A stretch of 64,000 bases of DNA from the NCBI RefSeq assembly GCF_004114425.1, contig NZ_RDQF01000029.1, positions 21,390 through 85,389 on the forward strand, in the 5' to 3' direction. Shown here piece by piece: positions 15,823 through 26,288 of the stretch. The DNA comes from Bradyrhizobium vignae. Its GTDB lineage: Bacteria; Pseudomonadota; Alphaproteobacteria; Rhizobiales; Xanthobacteraceae. Made by a program: the position numbers and the translations under genes. The notes under the pieces are model-generated. The model saw only the letters and a list, made by a program, of their open reading frames with translations, was not told the DNA's origin and made no database searches. How positions within the stretch are numbered: position 1 is the stretch's first letter; the number at the start of each line of letters is the position of its first letter.

Positions 15823-17574
15823 ATGCGACGCGTCCGCGACATCGCAGCAAGTGAAAAGCCGTACCTCACGTGTGATCAGTTGGTCCATCCTCGGAAAGCA
15901 AGCTGGTTCTCCAGGCTGCTGCTCCCGCCAAGCGGGGAGGTCGAGGCCGTCGCGCCTGCCACGAGGCCGGTGTATGGTCTCCGCGTTTCGCTCGCGCTCT
16001 TCCTGATATCGCTGGGCGCCATCGCCGCCGTGTGGTGGTGGTTGGGGACGCCAGTCCATTTGGTGCGCGCACCCATCGATCCAAACGACAAGGTCCAATG
16101 CATCTCGTACGCCCCGTTCCGCAGCCATCAGACCTCGCTTTCGTCCGCGACGCAGGTATCGCGTGAGCAGATCGCGGAAGATCTCGCCCAGCTTGCGGAG
16201 ATATCCGACTGCATCCGTACCTATGCGACCGATCTTGGTCTCGACCAAATCCCCGAGCTTGCAGCCCGAGCGGGGTTGAAGGTCGTCCAGGGTATTTTCC
16301 TCGACAAGGACCAGCAGAAGAATCGAGCGCAGATCTCAACGGCGATACGCCTCGCCAGGGAGTATCTAGGGACCGTCATCGCGTTGGTGGTCGGCAACGA
16401 GACCTTGTTGCGCAAGGACATAACGGTCTCCGATCTCGCCGACACGATCCGCTCGGTCAAGGCGCAGGTCAGTGTCCCCGTGACCTATGCCGACGTCTGG
16501 GAATTCTGGCTCAGCAGTCGTGAGCTCTACGACGCCGTCGACTTCGTCACGATTCACATCCTGCCATATTGGGAGAACGTGCCGATTCCGGCAGAAGCGG
16601 CTGCCACGCACGCCGACGCAATACGCCGGCAGGTCGCGGCGGCCTTTCCGGGCAAGGAGATCCTGATCGGCGAAGTAGGCTGGCCGAGCCAGGGACGGAT
16701 GCGGGGATCGGCGTTGCCGTCGCGTATCAACCAGGCCCGGGTGGTTTCGGAGGTTCTCGACCTCGCCCGGCGCGAGAATTTCCGCTTCAACCTGTTCGAG
16801 GCCTACGACGAATCCTGGAAGCGAGAGATCGAGGGCACAGTCGGCGGATCATGGGGCCTGTTCGGAGGCGAGCAGCGCGTGCTCAAATATCCTGCCGGCA
16901 TCCCCGTCAGCAACTTTCCGCTCTGGAAGCTGCAAATGAGCTGCGGAATTGCGCTCGCGACCCTGGTGTTCGCCGCGGCATGGTTGACCTCGCGTCGCAA
17001 GCCCGCGAGCCCTGGCCTGGCTTCATGGCTCGGGGTGGCGATATCGGCGACGGCAGCCGGAATCCTGTTTGGCGTGGACGCCCAAAAGGTGTTCTTTGAA
17101 AGTGTCGGAGCGGGTGGCTGGCTCCTTTGGAGTTCTCTGCTGCTGGCCGCGACGGTTTCGCCGGTGCTTGGTGCCAACGCTCTCATGTCGGGGCGCCCAC
17201 CGCCGAGTTTTCAGGAGTTGCTCGGTCCGAAAGGCTACCGGACGGAAACGATGGTCGCAACCATGCACGGGTTGGCCTTGATCGTGACCGTCGTGATCGG
17301 TGCGGCCACCGCACTAGGGCTCGTGTTCGACCCGCGCAACATCGATTTTCCTTTTGCAGCACTCACCATGGCAGCGTTGCCTTTTGCAGCGATGACGCTG
17401 CTCAATCCATCCGCGAAGGGAGGTCGTCCTGTGGCGGAGTCGCTGTTTGCCGGCGTGTTCGTCGGAGCGGCGATCTATGTGACCGTCAACGAGGGGACGG
17501 CGAACTGGCAGGCGATGTGGACTTGCGCCGCCTACCTCCTGCTTGCCGCGACGCTGTGGCGGGCCCGTGCCTGA
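15823..17574 (+). CDS. Glycoside hydrolase family 17-type membrane protein (beta-glucan synthesis-like)
   Basis: 583 residues from the ATG at 15823; an in-frame TTG at 15709 would extend it by 38 residues and the true start is unsure. Layout: a cytoplasmic N-terminus, one membrane segment (residues about 55-76), a GH17-like domain with VVGNETLL (proposed acid/base Glu 193) and ILIGEVGWPSQG (nucleophile Glu 284), then about seven further membrane segments. Rhizobial NdvC-like proteins joining such features take part in cyclic beta-1,3/1,6-glucan synthesis by transglycosylation. A periplasmic catalytic domain held by a C-terminal membrane bundle is the likely topology. No NdvB-type synthase is visible nearby. 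Confidence 0.75.
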   Translation: MRRVRDIAASEKPYLTCDQLVHPRKASWFSRLLLPPSGEVEAVAPATRPVYGLRVSLALFLISLGAIAAVWWWLGTPVHLVRAPIDPNDKVQCISYAPFRSHQTSLSSATQVSREQIAEDLAQLAEISDCIRTYATDLGLDQIPELAARAGLKVVQGIFLDKDQQKNRAQISTAIRLAREYLGTVIALVVGNETLLRKDITVSDLADTIRSVKAQVSVPVTYADVWEFWLSSRELYDAVDFVTIHILPYWENVPIPAEAAATHADAIRRQVAAAFPGKEILIGEVGWPSQGRMRGSALPSRINQARVVSEVLDLARRENFRFNLFEAYDESWKREIEGTVGGSWGLFGGEQRVLKYPAGIPVSNFPLWKLQMSCGIALATLVFAAAWLTSRRKPASPGLASWLGVAISATAAGILFGVDAQKVFFESVGAGGWLLWSSLLLAATVSPVLGANALMSGRPPPSFQELLGPKGYRTETMVATMHGLALIVTVVIGAATALGLVFDPRNIDFPFAALTMAALPFAAMTLLNPSAKGGRPVAESLFAGVFVGAAIYVTVNEGTANWQAMWTCAAYLLLAATLWRARA

Positions 17575-17695
17575 GAAGGGCACGACATGACCCGCCGTGC
17601 CTGCGCGAGCACCACCTTGATGCGGCCGATCGAGTGCGTTGAACTTTGAGCAGGCGGGTGCGCAAGGATGCGACAAAAAATTTTCACCGAGTCCC

Positions 17696-17723
17696 CTTGA
17701 ACAAAGATGAACCTGTTCCTAGG
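17696..17723 (+). promoter_or_regulatory. Possible heat-shock (RpoH-type) promoter of groESL
   Basis: CTTGAA at 17696-17701 resembles the -35 element of sigma-32 promoters, with CCTAGG 16 bases downstream in the -10 place, about 75 bases before groES. No CIRCE inverted repeat (TTAGCACTC-N9-GAGTGCTAA) is present in the gap, so HrcA control is not expected. The -10 match is weak. Confidence 0.3.
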
Positions 17724-17795
17724 TCGTTTGCCGCCCGGGGGCCGGTTCCGGACCCGGATTTTGGACATCGCTGAACCTACCCAAGGAGGATGTGC

Positions 17796-18110
17796 ATGCA
17801 TTTCCGCCCGTTGCACGATCGCGTGCTCGTGCGCCGCGTCGATGCCGAGGAGAAGACCGCCGGCGGCATCATCATTCCCGACACCGCCAAGGAGAAGCCG
17901 CAGCAGGGCGAGATCATCGCCGCTGGGCCGGGTGCGCGTAACGAGCAAGGCCAGCTCGTGCCACTCGACGTCAAGGTCGGCGACCGGGTGCTGTTCGGCA
18001 AGTGGTCAGGCACCGAGGTCAAGATCGATGGCGAAGAGTTCTCGATCATGAAGGAAAGCGATCTTCTCGGCGTGGTCGAACAGGGCGGCACGCTGAAGAA
18101 GGCGGCGTAA
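17796..18110 (+). CDS. groES: Co-chaperonin GroES
   Basis: 104 residues from the ATG at 17796, six bases after AGGAGG (17784-17789); the ATG at 17790 abuts the ribosome site and is rejected. It has the family opening FRPLHDRVLVRRVDAEEKTAGG, here split by its conserved Asp-Arg-Val, the mobile loop GGIIIPDTAKEKPQQG, and the roof and base beta strands. It caps the GroEL ring during ATP-driven folding in the cytoplasm. groEL follows after 36 bases, in one operon. Confidence 0.97.
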   Translation: MHFRPLHDRVLVRRVDAEEKTAGGIIIPDTAKEKPQQGEIIAAGPGARNEQGQLVPLDVKVGDRVLFGKWSGTEVKIDGEEFSIMKESDLLGVVEQGGTLKKAA

Positions 18111-18146
18111 CACTGACGGTCATCGAACAGAAAGGAGAGTGGCAAC

Positions 18147-19766
<1,620 letters not shown>

Positions 19767-19773
19767 AGACGAG

Positions 19774-19799
19774 CGAGCCCGGCCGAGCGGCCGGGCTCG
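19774..19799 (+). terminator. Rho-independent-like terminator after groEL
   Basis: A perfect 11-base-pair stem, CGAGCCCGGCC with GGCCGGGCTCG, around a GAGC loop, followed by TTCTT. It starts eight bases after the groEL stop and ends the groESL transcript. Confidence 0.8.
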
Positions 19800-19857
19800 T
19801 TCTTCGCGTGCTCTGTTCTGATCAATTGGATCTGTTTTCGAACGAAAGGAGGATGAG

Positions 19858-20193
19858 ATGATCAACGATCGTGCTTTCTCCGCTCGCGGGGAAGCCACCC
19901 AGAAAACGCTGCGGCGACTCGCCGCCTTGGCCGTTGGTGCCGGCCTCTCCCTCGTGCCCTTCGCAGCCTACGGCGCCGAAAGCTCGAGCTCCGCCGCCAA
20001 GGCGGCGGACACTTTCGAGCGGCTGGCCTTGCCGCCGATCCCGTACCTGGACACGATGCCGTGGTCGAGCTGGCAACGGGGCAGCCCGACTATGAAGGTG
20101 GATACGCTGCTGTCGCCGGTTCTGGGGCCATCCGGTATCCGGCTCGATGTCACGCCGCTGGATCGGAACCGTCCAGAGCCTGCCATGAGCTGA
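19858..20193 (+). CDS. Small secreted protein of unknown function
   Basis: 111 residues with a strong ribosome site (AAAGGAGGATGAG) before the ATG at 19858. The N-terminus has a likely Sec-type signal peptide: RR then LAALAVGAGLSLVPFAAYGA, cleavage near residue 40. The short mature part is rich in Pro, Leu and Trp (LPPIPYLDTMPWSSW) and has no domain I recognise. It lies just after the groESL terminator, so it has its own promoter or depends on read-through. It may be an envelope protein; no function is proposed. Confidence 0.6.
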   Translation: MINDRAFSARGEATQKTLRRLAALAVGAGLSLVPFAAYGAESSSSAAKAADTFERLALPPIPYLDTMPWSSWQRGSPTMKVDTLLSPVLGPSGIRLDVTPLDRNRPEPAMS

Positions 20194-20206
20194 GGTCGTA
20201 GAGCGG

Positions 20207-20228
20207 CCGGGAGATCGCTACCTCCCGG
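20207..20228 (+). terminator. Hairpin between convergent genes
   Basis: A seven-base stem, CCGGGAG with CTCCCGG, followed by TTCTC, 14 bases after the small secreted protein gene. It could end transcription from either direction, since the malonyl-CoA synthetase gene ends at 20305 on the other strand. Confidence 0.45.
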
Positions 20229-20304
20229 TTCTCGCCCGCCGCCATCGACGTCGCGCTATCAGGATCTCGGCAGCCCAATGCAGAGGGGGAAACGCCGCGG
20301 GGGA

Positions 20305-21825
20305 CTACGCCCGCCCGGAATAGAGATCTGCAAAGCGTTCGCGCAAGACGTTCTTCTGCACTTTTCCCATCGCGTTGCGCGGCAGCCCCTCGACGAACAC
20401 GACGCGCTTCGGCTGCTTGAACTTTGCCAATCGTCCCGACAGTGCCGCGAGAATGGCGCGTTCGTCGACCGATGAGCCCGGCGACCGAACCACCGCCGCG
20501 GTGACACCCTCGCCAAAATCGGCGTGCGGCACGCCGACGACCGCGCTTTCGGAAACGCCGGGAATCGCGTCGATCTCGGTTTCGATTTCCTTGGGATACA
20601 CGTTGAACCCACCGGTAATGATGAGGTCCTTGCCGCGCCCGACGATGTGCAGATAACCATTCGCATCGAATTTGCCGAGATCGCCGGTGATGAAGAAGCC
20701 GTCGGCACGGAACTCGGCCGCGGTCTTGTCCGGCATGTTCCAGTAGCCCGCAAAGACGTTCGGCCCCTTCACCTCGATCATGCCGACCTCGCCAACGGGG
20801 AGCATTGCGCCGGTTTCGGGATGGGTGACGCGAACCTCGACGGCGGGAAGCGGCCGGCCGACCGATCCGGCGATGCGAGACCCCTCATAGGGATTGGAGG
20901 CGATCATCCCGGTCTCGGTCATGCCGTAGCGTTCCAGAATCGCGTGCCCGGTCCGCTCCTTCCAGGCCCGGTGTGTCTCGGCCAGAAGCGGCGCCGAGCC
21001 GGCGACGAAAAGCCTCATGTTGGCGGTGCTTCGCTCGTTCAGGTCAGTGCTCTCGAGCAGGCGGACATAGAAGGTCGGCACGCCCATCAGAACCGTGCTG
21101 CGCGCCATCGTTGCCAGAATGCGTTCGGCGTCGAACTTCTGCATGAACAGGATGCGCGCGCGTGCGGCGAAGCTGACGTTGCAGGCGACGAAGAGCCCGT
21201 GAACGTGATAGATCGGCAGGGCATGGATCAGCACGTCCTTGCTCGAAAAACGCCACTCCTGGACGAGCGTCAGGGCGTTCGAAGAAAGATTGCCGTGTGT
21301 CAGCATGGCTCCCTTCGAGCGGCCGGTCGTGCCCGACGTGTAGAGGATGGCCGCAAGATCGTCAGTCGTCCTGGCGACGGTTTCAAATCGCACCGGGAAG
21401 TCTGCCGCAGCTTCGACGAGCGAACCCTTGCCGCGGTGATCGAGCGTCTCGACGCGGCCGCCCGCCTTGGCGGCGATGGCGCGCAACTCGGCCTCTTCCC
21501 TGGGATCACACACGATCAATGTCGGCTGCGCGTCGCGGATGAAATACTCGGTCTCAGTCGGCGTATAGGCGGTGTTGAGGGGCAGATAGACCGCGCCAGT
21601 GCGCAGCGTTGCGAGATAGAGCGCGACCGCCTCGACGGATTTCTCCACCTTGACCGCGACGCGGTGGTTCGGGCCGATGCCGATACTGGCGAGGAAGTTT
21701 GCGAACCTGCCGTTCAGCGCAGCAAGTTCGGCATAGCTCAACGCCGTGCCGTCGTCCTTCTCGATGCAGATGGATTGGTCGGACGCCGCGCCGGCCAGCA
21801 GGCGATCGTACAGGTTCGAGGTCAT
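20305..21825 (-). CDS. matB: Malonyl-CoA synthetase
   Basis: 506 residues, acyl-activating (AMP-binding) enzyme. The ATP loop YTSGTTGRSKG is at residues 162-172, and the C-terminal swivel segment has LPRNAMGKVQKN with the adenylation lysine. Length and the opening 'NLYDRLLAGAASDQSICIE' (split here after AGAA) agree with rhizobial MatB, which makes malonyl-CoA from malonate, CoA and ATP. It overlaps the decarboxylase gene by four bases (ATGA at 21825-21822) and is the last gene of the operon. Together the pair turns malonate into acetyl-CoA and carbon dioxide. Confidence 0.9.
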   Translation of the reverse strand: MTSNLYDRLLAGAASDQSICIEKDDGTALSYAELAALNGRFANFLASIGIGPNHRVAVKVEKSVEAVALYLATLRTGAVYLPLNTAYTPTETEYFIRDAQPTLIVCDPREEAELRAIAAKAGGRVETLDHRGKGSLVEAAADFPVRFETVARTTDDLAAILYTSGTTGRSKGAMLTHGNLSSNALTLVQEWRFSSKDVLIHALPIYHVHGLFVACNVSFAARARILFMQKFDAERILATMARSTVLMGVPTFYVRLLESTDLNERSTANMRLFVAGSAPLLAETHRAWKERTGHAILERYGMTETGMIASNPYEGSRIAGSVGRPLPAVEVRVTHPETGAMLPVGEVGMIEVKGPNVFAGYWNMPDKTAAEFRADGFFITGDLGKFDANGYLHIVGRGKDLIITGGFNVYPKEIETEIDAIPGVSESAVVGVPHADFGEGVTAAVVRSPGSSVDERAILAALSGRLAKFKQPKRVVFVEGLPRNAMGKVQKNVLRERFADLYSGRA

Positions 21826-23231
21826 GACGAGATCTTCCGTTGCGAGTTGGTGTGAGGACTGGGAACGAGGTCCCGCGATGACAGTTTCGCGCGAAGCGCC
21901 TTCTTCACCTTGTCGGACGCGACGACCGTGCCATGCTCGGCAAAGGCCTCGTGGTTCGCCTCGATGCGCTCGAGCGCGTAGAGATAGTTCACCATCAGCC
22001 CGTAGGATTGCTTCATGCCCTTGGCGGAGGCATCGCCGAGGAAATTCAGCCGTTCCAGGCGCGCGCCGTTACCGAGATGGAAGCGGGCGACGGGGTCCAC
22101 CGGCTTGCCTGACGGCAGTTTCGCCTTCAGGAAGTAATAGGCGGCGAGCGCCGTGATCGCCTCCTTTGCCTGCGCGATGTCGCCGCCGTCGTCGAGCGCG
22201 GCCAGCGCGCGTCGCGTCTCCTCATCGATCGCGGCGGAGGCCTCGGTCTTGAGCTCGCGCCGCACCCAGCCGGCAAAGCCGGGAACGGGAGACAGCGTGA
22301 CGAAGGTCTTCAGGTTCGGCAGCTCGCGGGCGAGGTCCTGCACCACCTGCTTGATCAGGAAATTGCCGAACGAGACGCCGGCCAGGCCCTTCTGCGTGTT
22401 CGAGATCGAGTAGAACACGGCCGTTGTCGCCTCGTGCGCGGCAATCGCCTCGCGCGATTTGTCTAGCAATGGGCCGATCGCGCCGGGAATCTCCTTCGTC
22501 AGCGCGACCTCGACGAAGATCAGCGGCTCGTCGACCAGCTGCGGATGAAAGAATGCGTAGCAGCGGCGATCCGGTGGCTCCAGTCGGTTGCGTAAGTCGT
22601 CCCAGTCTTGGATGGCGTGGACGGCTTCATATCTGATGATCTTTTCGAGGATGTTGGCCGAGGTGGTCCAGTCGATCGGTCGCAGCACGAGAAAACCCCG
22701 GTTGAACCAGGACGAGAACAGATGAACGAAATCGTCGTCAACCGGCTGGAGCTCGGGATGCTCGCGCAGCAGCGCGAGCAGCACCTCGCGCATCCGCACC
22801 AGCGACGATGTTCCACCGGGCGCAAGGTTGAGGCGCCGGATCAGCTCCTGCCGGCGCGGCTCTGCGGCAGCATGGAGCGCCTCGAGTTTGCTCCCGTCGC
22901 CGCCCTCCTTGCGCTGGTAGGCGGCGATCGCGAGCTCGATCGCGCGCCGGTCGGGCCCGAACCGGTCGGCGAGGGAGGATAGAAACTTGAGCCGCTGCGG
23001 CTCGGCCGCCCGCTCGAAGGCCGCAAGCAGCGATTGCGCGATCGCAACGCCGGAGGCTTCGCCGCGCCGGGAAAGTAGCGCCTCGCCGAGAAGCTCGAGG
23101 TCGCGATCCTCGCCGACATCGCGATCCGGCTTGATGCCGAGAACCGCGCGGCCGCGTTGCGTCAACGTGTCGATCAGCCCTTGCAGGAATTCGGGCGCCG
23201 CAATGCGTCCGGATCGGATGTCGTTCAGCAT
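21822..23231 (-). CDS. matA: Malonyl-CoA decarboxylase
   Basis: 469 residues, standard for the MCD family. An N-terminal helical domain of about 150 residues is followed by the acetyltransferase-like catalytic domain with VFYSISNTQKGLAGVSFGNF (containing the family's catalytic Ser region) and FHLGNGARLERLNF (His region). It decarboxylates malonyl-CoA to acetyl-CoA. The gene is 17 bases downstream of the TRAP large permease gene and overlaps matB, so uptake and breakdown of malonate are one transcript. Confidence 0.93.
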   Translation of the reverse strand: MLNDIRSGRIAAPEFLQGLIDTLTQRGRAVLGIKPDRDVGEDRDLELLGEALLSRRGEASGVAIAQSLLAAFERAAEPQRLKFLSSLADRFGPDRRAIELAIAAYQRKEGGDGSKLEALHAAAEPRRQELIRRLNLAPGGTSSLVRMREVLLALLREHPELQPVDDDFVHLFSSWFNRGFLVLRPIDWTTSANILEKIIRYEAVHAIQDWDDLRNRLEPPDRRCYAFFHPQLVDEPLIFVEVALTKEIPGAIGPLLDKSREAIAAHEATTAVFYSISNTQKGLAGVSFGNFLIKQVVQDLARELPNLKTFVTLSPVPGFAGWVRRELKTEASAAIDEETRRALAALDDGGDIAQAKEAITALAAYYFLKAKLPSGKPVDPVARFHLGNGARLERLNFLGDASAKGMKQSYGLMVNYLYALERIEANHEAFAEHGTVVASDKVKKALRAKLSSRDLVPSPHTNSQRKISS

Positions 23232-23248
23232 CGTTCATGCCTCCTCGG

Positions 23249-24604
23249 TCAACGCGACGGCGCGCCCATCACCAGATTGGGCAGAAAAGTGGAGATCGAC
23301 GGCACCAGGCAGAGCAGGACGACCGCGAACGCCATCAGCAGGACGAAAGGCAGCGTGCCCCAGATCACGTCCCGCAACGGGATGTCGGGCGCGATGTTCC
23401 TGATGACGAAGATGTTGAGTCCGACCGGTGGATGGATGAGGCCCATCTCCATCACGATCGTCATCACCACGCCGAACCAGATCAGGTCGAAGCCGGCGTC
23501 CTTGAGCGGCGGCAGGATGATCGGCGCGGTCATCAGGATGATCGAGACCGGCGGCAGGAAAAAGCCGAGCACGACCACCAGCACCAGGATCGCGCCCAGC
23601 AGCACCCATCGCGACAGCTGCATCGCCACGATCGCCTGCGCCGCCGCCTGGCTGATGTGGAGATAGCTCATCACATAGGAGTAGAGCAGCGACATGCCGA
23701 TGATGAGCATCAGCATGGTCGATTCCTTCAGCGTCGATTCCAGGATCGGGCCGAGATCCCGCGGGCGCCACACGCCGTAGATCGAGGCGATCAGGACCAG
23801 CGCCAGGATGCCGCCGAGGCCGGCGGTTTCCGAGGGCGTCGCATAGCCGCCATAGAGCGCGATCATGACGCCGCTGAGCAGCACGACGAAGGGCAGCACG
23901 CGCGGCAGCGCGCCGAACCGCATCGCCATGGTGAAGCGCTCATTCGACAGGATCGGATGCTGCGCCGGATCGGCCGCATAGGCGCGCTGCGCCGCGTTGT
24001 ATTCGGCCTTGAACCTCAGCACCGCGTAGATCGCGAACAGCAGCACCAGCAGGAGGCCCGGTCCGATGCCGGCGAGGAAGAGGCGTCCGAGCGACTGCTC
24101 CGCCGCGACCGCGTAGAGGATCATGGTGATCGAAGGCGGCAGCAGGATGCCCAGCGTACCGCCGGCGGCGATCACGCCGGCGGCGAAGCCGCCGGAATAG
24201 CCGCGCTTGCGCATCTCGGGGATGCCGGCCGAGCCGATCGCCGAGCAGGTGGCCGGAGACGATCCGGCCATCGCGGCGAACAGCGCGCAGGCAAACACAT
24301 TGGCGATGCCGAGACCGCCGGGAATGCGGCCCATCCAGACATGCAGTGCGCTGTAGAGGTCCTGTCCCGCCTTCGACTTGCCGATCGCGGCGCCCTTCAG
24401 GATGAAGAGCGGGATCGCCAGCAGCGTGATCGAGGCCATCTCCTCGTAGACGTTCTGCGTCACCGTATCGAGCGATGCGGCGGGCATGAAGTAGTACATG
24501 AAGACGACGGCGACCGCGCCGAGTGCGAGGGCGATCGGCATGCCCGAGGCCATGACGGCGAGGGTCGCACCACCATACATCAGTCCGACGGCAAGCGTGC
24601 TCAT
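23249..24604 (-). CDS. TRAP transporter large permease (DctM-like), malonate type
   Basis: 451 residues from the ATG at 24604, with about twelve hydrophobic segments. Family features: ALPLGAVAVVFMYYF-like first helices, IPLFILKGAAIGKSKAG, and GSSPATCSAIGSAGIPEM, the conserved DctM substrate/sodium region. It is the ion-motive-force-driven channel subunit of a TRAP importer. The start overlaps the small permease stop (ATGA). Linkage to matA and matB suggests malonate as solute, in place of the MatC carrier of the Rhizobium leguminosarum mat operon. Confidence 0.9.
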   Translation of the reverse strand: MSTLAVGLMYGGATLAVMASGMPIALALGAVAVVFMYYFMPAASLDTVTQNVYEEMASITLLAIPLFILKGAAIGKSKAGQDLYSALHVWMGRIPGGLGIANVFACALFAAMAGSSPATCSAIGSAGIPEMRKRGYSGGFAAGVIAAGGTLGILLPPSITMILYAVAAEQSLGRLFLAGIGPGLLLVLLFAIYAVLRFKAEYNAAQRAYAADPAQHPILSNERFTMAMRFGALPRVLPFVVLLSGVMIALYGGYATPSETAGLGGILALVLIASIYGVWRPRDLGPILESTLKESTMLMLIIGMSLLYSYVMSYLHISQAAAQAIVAMQLSRWVLLGAILVLVVVLGFFLPPVSIILMTAPIILPPLKDAGFDLIWFGVVMTIVMEMGLIHPPVGLNIFVIRNIAPDIPLRDVIWGTLPFVLLMAFAVVLLCLVPSISTFLPNLVMGAPSR

Positions 24605-25158
24605 TTGCTCCTCCATGCGTCGATGCTCGCGGCGAGCTGAAGCGCGATCTGCAGCGTCATCAGGGTCATGCCCAGCGACATCATGCTGTAGGGAATCCAC
24701 AGCGGCGGAGCCCAGGTCGATCCGGACACCTGGCCGTCGACCCAGGCTTCGTGGAACAGCGTCCAGGATTTCCAGGCGAAGAAGCCGCAGAACAGCAGGC
24801 TCGCCATGTCGACCACGAGCATGCGGATCGCGTTGCCGCGTTTCGACAGATAGCCGGTGAGGGCCTCGATGCCGATATGGCCGCGCCCGGCCTGCACGAA
24901 CGCGGTCGACAGGAACGTGGCGCCGACCAGCAGGAACACCGCGGCCTCGTCCTGCCAATAGGTGGCCGCGTTGAAGAAGTAGCGCGCGCCCACGCTGTAG
25001 CTCAGGATCGTGCTCGCGACGATGAGCGCGATCGAGCAGAGCACGACGATTGCCCTGTTGAGCAGGGTCATCGCGCGGCTGATGCGTCCCACGGGGGAGC
25101 CGGAGCGCGCCGCGGGCACGGCGGCGGAATGGCCGAGATCGATGCCGTGCGCGCTCAT
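24601..25158 (-). CDS. TRAP transporter small permease (DctQ-like)
   Basis: 185 residues with four membrane segments. AGRGHIGIEALTGYLSKRGN is the family's conserved cytoplasmic stretch between helices two and three. It overlaps both neighbours by four bases, the binding protein gene upstream and the large permease downstream, so the three TRAP subunits are translationally coupled. Confidence 0.88.
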   Translation of the reverse strand: MSAHGIDLGHSAAVPAARSGSPVGRISRAMTLLNRAIVVLCSIALIVASTILSYSVGARYFFNAATYWQDEAAVFLLVGATFLSTAFVQAGRGHIGIEALTGYLSKRGNAIRMLVVDMASLLFCGFFAWKSWTLFHEAWVDGQVSGSTWAPPLWIPYSMMSLGMTLMTLQIALQLAASIDAWRSK

Positions 25159-26174
25159 GAGCCGGCCTCCATGGCAAGCTTGATCAGGCGGGCGCAGTTC
25201 TCGTTCTTGCCAGCGTAGTCCTTCCAGGCGGTGTTGCGCGCAAGCTCACGCCAGGCCTGAACCGTCTTGTCGTCGAGATCGTGCACCGTCGCGCCGGCGG
25301 CCTGGTAGACCTTGGCGACGCGGACGTCGTCCTCCACGGCCGCAGCGCGGCCGAACGCTTCGAGCTCGGTGCCGACCGAGACGATGATGTCGCGCTCCTC
25401 GCTCGAAAGCCGGTCGAACACCGCCTTCGACATCACGAGCGGCTCGAGCATGAACCAGTAGCTCTTGGCTCGCCCGGTCGTCAGATGCTTGGCGAGCTCC
25501 TCCAGGCGGAACGAGGTCAGGCTGGTGGACGAGGTGAGGGCGGCATCGCAGGCGCCGATCTGCATCGCCGCATAGAGTTCGTTGGAGGGCAGCGACAGCA
25601 CCGAGGCGCCGGCAGCCTGCACCACGAGATCCATCTCGCGCGAGCCGCCGCGAATCTTCATGCCCTTGGCATCGCCGACCTCGACCAGGGGGCGCGCACG
25701 GCTGGCGACGCCGCCGGCCTGCCAGATCCAGGTGATGATGACGAGACCCTTGGCGGCAAGGAATTTGCTGAACTCCTGGCCGATCGGCTTGTTCTTCCAG
25801 CCGAGGCCTTCGTCGTAACCGGTGACGAGGCCCGGCATCAGGCCGATGTTCAACTCGGGAAGATCGCCGCCGGCGTAGGAGATCGGGATGAGGCTCATGT
25901 CGAGCGCGCCTTTGCGCATCGCTGAGACCTGCGCGTTGGTCTTCATCAGCGACGAGCCCGGATAGATCTCGGCGGTCATCGCACCTTTGCTGCGCTCCTG
26001 GATCTGCGCCGCGAAACGCCGGCAGAGCCGGTCGCGGAAATCGCCCTCGGTTGCGGTGCCTCCAGGAAACTGGTGCGAAATCTTCAGGGCCGTGGCCGCA
26101 CGCGCCTCTCCGAACCGGAGCAGCGCCGGGGCCGCGATGCCCAGGGCCAGGGCTTGGCGTCTCGAAATCCTCAT
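25155..26174 (-). CDS. TRAP transporter solute-binding protein (DctP-like)
   Basis: 339 residues from the ATG at 26174, with GGGAGG just upstream. The N-terminus (RISRRQALALGIAAPALLRF, then GEARAA) is a Tat-like signal with an RR pair. Mature DctP features: LKISHQFPGGT..., and a RGGSREMDLVVQAAGASV segment holding the conserved substrate-binding arginine. It is the first gene of the malonate operon. The gap to the divergent GntR gene holds operator-like sites. Malonate is the probable ligand by context. Confidence 0.87.
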   Translation of the reverse strand: MRISRRQALALGIAAPALLRFGEARAATALKISHQFPGGTATEGDFRDRLCRRFAAQIQERSKGAMTAEIYPGSSLMKTNAQVSAMRKGALDMSLIPISYAGGDLPELNIGLMPGLVTGYDEGLGWKNKPIGQEFSKFLAAKGLVIITWIWQAGGVASRARPLVEVGDAKGMKIRGGSREMDLVVQAAGASVLSLPSNELYAAMQIGACDAALTSSTSLTSFRLEELAKHLTTGRAKSYWFMLEPLVMSKAVFDRLSSEERDIIVSVGTELEAFGRAAAVEDDVRVAKVYQAAGATVHDLDDKTVQAWRELARNTAWKDYAGKNENCARLIKLAMEAGS

Positions 26175-26214
26175 TCCATACCTCCCGTCGCCAAATTGCA
26201 TTTTTTATTTCTGA

Positions 26215-26226
26215 TCTTGCATACAA
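26215..26226. promoter_or_regulatory. Candidate MatR-type operator 1
   Basis: TCTTGCATACAA lies in the AT-rich gap between the binding protein and GntR genes. It resembles the imperfect inverted repeat TCTTGTA/TACACGA that I recall as the MatR site of the Rhizobium mat operon, differing at the central T and the right flank. Its place suits repression of the leftward operon. Confidence 0.4.
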
Positions 26227-26288
26227 TTACCATATGAACTGCATGCTGTATGTTTTGTCAAGGGTATGGTATGGAACTGTGAGATCGG

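Noticed and set aside
17575..17795. CIRCE element before groES
   Set aside because: No TTAGCACTC-N9-GAGTGCTAA dyad is found in the gap.
20524..21855. A 443-codon plus-strand open frame over matB
   Set aside because: Antisense of a clearly recognisable acyl-CoA synthetase; no ribosome site and no domain.
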